This document shows, one piece after another, positions 6,708 through 9,059 of a stretch of DNA of 9,059 bases. Positions within the stretch are counted from its first letter, which is position 1; each line of letters opens with the position of its first letter. Below the pieces are notes generated by a model, which saw only the letters and a program-made list of their open reading frames with translations, searched no databases and had not been told where the DNA came from. Source of the stretch: Desulfobacterales bacterium (GTDB taxonomy: Bacteria > Desulfobacterota > Desulfobacteria > Desulfobacterales > UBA5852); the NCBI GenBank assembly GCA_016735415.1, contig JAERRP010000758.1:1-9059 (forward strand). The letters run 5' to 3'. The position numbers were made by a program, and so were the translations under genes.

Positions 6708-7177
6708 ATGACGCCCCTGATCGAAGCCCGCAACCTGATCAAACACTACCACGGTGTTGCGGCCGTGAACGACATCTCTTTTACGGTATCCCCGGGGGAG
6801 TTTTTCGGTCGGCTGGGCTATGTCAAATTTCCTTCCGGGCTCATGCTGTTACCGGTGGCCCTGCTGGGGGGCCTGGCCCTGGGTGCCATCGGCATGTTCT
6901 TCACCGGGATTACGCCCACGATCGACATGTTCAATCTGCCCATCTTCCTTTTTATCACCCCCATGTTTCTGTTCAGCGGAACCTTTTTCCCGGTGAGCAA
7001 TCTCCCGGCGTGGGCCCAGCCCATGGCCCTGGCCTTTCCGCTCTATCATCTGGTGGAACTGGTCCGGCGTTTCGCCCTGGGTGCCAGCGAAACCCACCCG
7101 CTGATCAGCGGGCTTTACCTGCTGTTTTTTTTCGGGTTTTGGGGATCAGGGCCATGCGGCGCCGGCTCATCACCTGA
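6708..7177 (+). pseudogene. Chimeric ABC exporter remnant: NodI-like ATPase start fused to NodJ-like permease end
   Basis: Residues 1-33 (LIEARNLIKHYHGVAAVNDISFTVSPGEFFG across the first 34) are the beginning of an ABC ATPase; the expected continuation LGPNGAGKST (Walker A) is absent. From about residue 35 (6810-6820) the frame instead reads GYVKFPSGLMLLPVALLGG and FTGITPTIDMFNLPIF, ending MALAFPLYHLVELVRRFALG, the C-terminal half of an ABC-2 permease of the NodJ/DrrB type. One deletion has therefore removed most of both genes, in frame. A second lesion follows: after T8 (7125-7132) the expected GIRAMRRRLIT and stop (7145-7177) sit in another frame, while the current frame runs on to 7337 with unlikely sequence. 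One extra T would restore it. No ATP binding is possible, and only about three membrane helices remain, so transport function is lost. A relic of a drug or polysaccharide exporter pair. Confidence 0.85.
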
Positions 7178-7258
7178 CGGATTCGCAGAAAGCCCAATCT
7201 CGGCGTTGCGCGGCAGGTTTCGTTGCTGCGGCGTACCTGGTGTACGCCTCACGCCTTA
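7175..7258 (+). repeat. Truncated palindromic intergenic repeat, copy 1
   Basis: Starts TGACGGATTCGCA at the stop codon of the ABC remnant and continues AGCCCAATCTCGGCGTTGCG to a hairpin GGCGTAC-CTGGT-GTACGCC (7230-7248). Its first 13 bases are identical to the start of copy 2 (7738), and its left end (7178-7192) resembles the reverse complement of the right end of copy 2, so they look like parts of one element with inverted termini. No matching right terminus is seen here. It lies just before the ribosome site of the ybaK-like gene. Confidence 0.6.
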
Positions 7259-7272
7259 CCCCTGGAGGGCAT

Positions 7273-7740
7273 ATGTCCACCCGCGCCGTTGTATGGCTCC
7301 GGCAGAAGAAGATGGCCTTTGCGGTTGTGCCCTATGAACACGATGAGAAAGGAGCGGCTTTTGCAGCCCGGGCCACCGGGTTTACGCTGGCGCGGACCAT
7401 CAAGACCCTGGTGGTCGATCTGGGCGGAAAGTCTTTCGGCCTGGCCCTCATGCCCGGCGACCGTAAGTTGTCGTTCAAAAAGCTGTCCCGGGCGCTGGGT
7501 GTCAAAAAGGCGATCATGGCGGATGCACAGACCGCTGAGCGTCTGACCGGCTACCATGTCGGCGGCATCAGTCCCTTCGGTATCCGTCAACATCTTGCGG
7601 TGGCCATGGAGGAAAGCCTGCTGGTTCACGATCAGGTTCTGATCAACGGGGGACAGCGCGGGATTATGCTGCAGATGGCGCCCGGGGACATCGCCGCCGG
7701 ATTAAACTGCCGGCTGGATGATCTGCTGGCGGAAGAGTGA
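7273..7740 (+). CDS. ybaK: YbaK/EbsC-type aminoacyl-tRNA deacylase (probable Cys-tRNA(Pro) deacylase)
   Basis: A 155-residue cytoplasmic protein, the typical length for this family. Landmarks are the early YEHDEKG (21-27), FAARATGF with ARTIKTLVV carrying the conserved lysine (K44), MPGDRKLSFKKL (60-71), the GYHVGGISPFG loop (93-103) and NGGQRGIMLQM (125-135). The family hydrolyses mischarged tRNA, classically Cys-tRNA(Pro), protecting translation accuracy; it resembles the ProRS editing domain. ATG at 7273 is chosen over the frame-open start at 7240 because GGAGG (7264-7268) lies four bases before it and the product then has family length. All expected conserved blocks are present. The YbaK subfamily is favoured over ProX, but substrate preference is not determinable from sequence alone. 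Confidence 0.9.
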   Translation: MSTRAVVWLRQKKMAFAVVPYEHDEKGAAFAARATGFTLARTIKTLVVDLGGKSFGLALMPGDRKLSFKKLSRALGVKKAIMADAQTAERLTGYHVGGISPFGIRQHLAVAMEESLLVHDQVLINGGQRGIMLQMAPGDIAAGLNCRLDDLLAEE

Positions 7741-7780
7741 CGGATTCGCAAGCCGCATCTCGGACTTTTTACGAATCCGC
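7738..7780 (+). repeat. Truncated palindromic intergenic repeat, copy 2
   Basis: CGGATTCG (7741-7748) and CGAATCCG (7772-7779) form a perfect eight-base inverted repeat around a 23-base middle. The copy begins at the TGA stop of the ybaK-like gene with TGACGGATTCGCA, the same 13 bases as copy 1. It looks like a short internal-deletion form keeping both termini, whereas copy 1 keeps the left arm and central hairpin. It might also help end transcription. Confidence 0.6.
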
Positions 7781-7782
7781 CA

Positions 7783-7803
7783 AGAGGACTCTCTAATTTT
7801 TTT
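7783..7803 (+). terminator. Weak possible terminator after the ybaK-like gene
   Basis: AGAG (7783-7786) and CTCT (7791-7794) can form a four-pair hairpin with a four-base loop, followed by AA and seven T residues (7797-7803). The stem is short and AT-poor stability is lacking, so it is only a candidate; the stronger inverted repeat just upstream may contribute. Confidence 0.3.
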
Positions 7804-7812
7804 GTACAGCCC

Positions 7813-9059
7813 TTACAGGTAGAGGAGGCCGGCCAGGGCCACGGTGACGACCATGGTCAGCAGCAGCAGGGGCAGACCCACCTTGACGAAATCCATGAAG
7901 TGATAGCCGCCGGGCTCCTGGATCAACATGTTGACCGGCGATGATACGGGGGTGACAAAGGCGGCCGAACAGGCGATCGCCACGGTCATGGCGAAGGCCT
8001 GCGGCGAGACGCCGATGACCAGGGCCGTGGCCAGAGGCAGGATACCGGCAATCAGCACCACGGCCTGCCAGTTGATCGTGCGGTAGACTGATACCAGCTT
8101 GACACAGCCCGTCAGCACCAGGGCCACGGCGGCCAGCATGGCGGCCGCTACCGTGGGAACAATCCCCGATGCCATGGCCGCCACCATGGCGCCGATGATA
8201 ATAAGCGACCAGGAGGCCAGTTTGCGGGCCGGAACGATTTCGTTGAATTCCTGCGGCAGGGTGAGGACAACGAAGTTCTGGCGCTCATCGCGCAGTCGCT
8301 GGATATTGGGCCAGCTGGCATTGACGAGCATGGCATCTCCAAAGTCCAGGGGCATTTCCATCAGGTCGTCAATCAGGAGTTCGCCGCGTCGGCGGATGGA
8401 CAGGACCGTGGTTTTGAACCGTGAGCTGAACTGGATCTCCTGCAGGGTTTTGCCGATCAGCTTGGATTCCGGTGCCAGCATGATTTCCGCTATACCGATT
8501 TCCTGCAGAAACGCCTGGCGTTTGCGTGCGTTCGCCAGGGGGAGCCTTTTCAGGCCATGTCCGGCGGCAAAACGGTCGGCCTCTTCCTGCCTGCCGGCAA
8601 TTAAGATATGATCGTTGGATTCGAAGACGGTGTCTGCAGCGGACTGCACAAAATAGGATTGCCCCGCATGGTGTTTCTCAAAGGCGATGATATGCAGTCC
8701 GAACTGCTCCCGCATCTGGATGAGCGCTACGGCCCGGTCGACCAGGGGCGAGTCCGGCATGACCCGAAAGCGGTTCAAACGGCCGGTCAGTCCGTAATTG
8801 CGGATCAGCCCTTTTGCGGTAAGCCCCTGCGCCTGCGGTTTGTGGTGCTTCTTTTTGGCCAGCAGCCCCCTTCCGGCCATCACCATATAGACGGTGCCGA
8901 CGATCAGGGCCGCAATGCCGAAAGGGGTAAAGCTGAAAAAGCCGAGGGGCGGGAGGCCTTTGTCCTGGAGCGCCCCGGCCACCACCAGATTGGGGGCCGT
9001 GGCGATCAGGGTCATCATCCCGCTGATCAGGGCCCCGACGGACAGCGGCATCAGCAGGC
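7813..9059 (-). CDS. SLC13/DASS-family permease with RCK_C domains, partial and apparently internally deleted
   Basis: The gene reads leftward, enters at the right edge without its start, and stops at TAA 7815-7813; about 414 residues are visible. Numbering from the Met at 9051: a transport segment with TLIATAPNLVV (14-24) and two helices, then two soluble RCK_C (TrkA_C) domains (about 92-155 and 185-250), then a second membrane block from about 279. The C-terminal TPVSSPVNMLIQEPGGYHF (367-385) and DFVKVGLPL are diagnostic of the family, which moves sulfate, carboxylates or other anions with sodium. Between WQAVVLIAGILPLATAL (328-344) and GVSPQAFAMTVAIA (347-360) relatives carry roughly 50-60 more residues, including the second SNT-type sodium and substrate motif; here they are missing in frame. 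Function is therefore doubtful. Substrate unknown. Confidence 0.85.
   Translation of the reverse strand, partial: LLMPLSVGALISGMMTLIATAPNLVVAGALQDKGLPPLGFFSFTPFGIAALIVGTVYMVMAGRGLLAKKKHHKPQAQGLTAKGLIRNYGLTGRLNRFRVMPDSPLVDRAVALIQMREQFGLHIIAFEKHHAGQSYFVQSAADTVFESNDHILIAGRQEEADRFAAGHGLKRLPLANARKRQAFLQEIGIAEIMLAPESKLIGKTLQEIQFSSRFKTTVLSIRRRGELLIDDLMEMPLDFGDAMLVNASWPNIQRLRDERQNFVVLTLPQEFNEIVPARKLASWSLIIIGAMVAAMASGIVPTVAAAMLAAVALVLTGCVKLVSVYRTINWQAVVLIAGILPLATALVIGVSPQAFAMTVAIACSAAFVTPVSSPVNMLIQEPGGYHFMDFVKVGLPLLLLTMVVTVALAGLLYL

Noticed and set aside
7178..7337. C-terminal extension of the ABC remnant beyond the permease end
   Set aside because: The residues come from the repeat element and from the wrong frame of the ybaK-like gene; the expected MRRRLIT end and stop occur in the adjacent frame at 7154-7177.
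1..9059. CRISPR arrays, tRNA or rRNA genes, or an integrase-bounded island
   Set aside because: No regularly spaced repeats, no tRNA cloverleaf or rRNA sequence, and no recombinase gene could be recognised on either strand.

Overview
The window looks like an accessory or decaying stretch of a bacterial chromosome. The secretion genes, a DUF3568-type lipoprotein, an SLC13/RCK_C permease and palindromic intergenic repeats fit a Desulfobacterota (deltaproteobacterial sulfate-reducer-like) genome. That assignment is an inference from gene style and remains tentative. Roughly the first 1.9 kb and the gene near 4.85-6.0 kb look AT-richer than the GC-rich genes around 2.2-4.8 kb and 6.3-9.0 kb, which suggests separate origins.

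Layout. 1-296: the 3' end of a degenerate group II intron (maturase C-terminus with an in-frame stop, then domains V and VI). 301-859: a complete yefM-yoeB toxin-antitoxin operon on the minus strand, with a near-consensus promoter and three TGTACA operator palindromes. 1005-1916: a DMT/EamA-family inner-membrane transporter. 1917-2172: an intergenic stretch with a possible scrap of a SulP-type permease. 2173-4768: gspA and gspB, the energy-linked pair that helps place the type II secretion secretin through the peptidoglycan. 4845-6001: a secreted parallel beta-helix protein whose signal peptide lies in a different frame from the only ATG with a ribosome site; an A8 tract separates them. 6277-6687: a small DUF3568-like lipoprotein. 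6708-7177: a chimeric remnant of a NodI/NodJ-type ABC exporter (start of the ATPase joined to the end of the permease) with a terminal frameshift at a T8 tract. 7273-7740: a YbaK/EbsC-type aminoacyl-tRNA deacylase. 7813-9059 (minus): an SLC13-family permease running off the right edge, apparently lacking an internal segment of its second transmembrane half.

How it fits together. The only clear functional modules are the toxin-antitoxin pair and gspA-gspB; the exported beta-helix protein is a natural candidate cargo for type II secretion, but this is only suggested by adjacency. The rest shows erosion: a broken intron, an ABC fusion remnant, a gutted permease, and two truncated copies of one inverted-repeat element, each abutting a TGA stop. 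I see no convincing novel defence or mobile system. The most interesting signals are the homopolymer-linked frame breaks, the inverted-repeat element and the deletion fusions.
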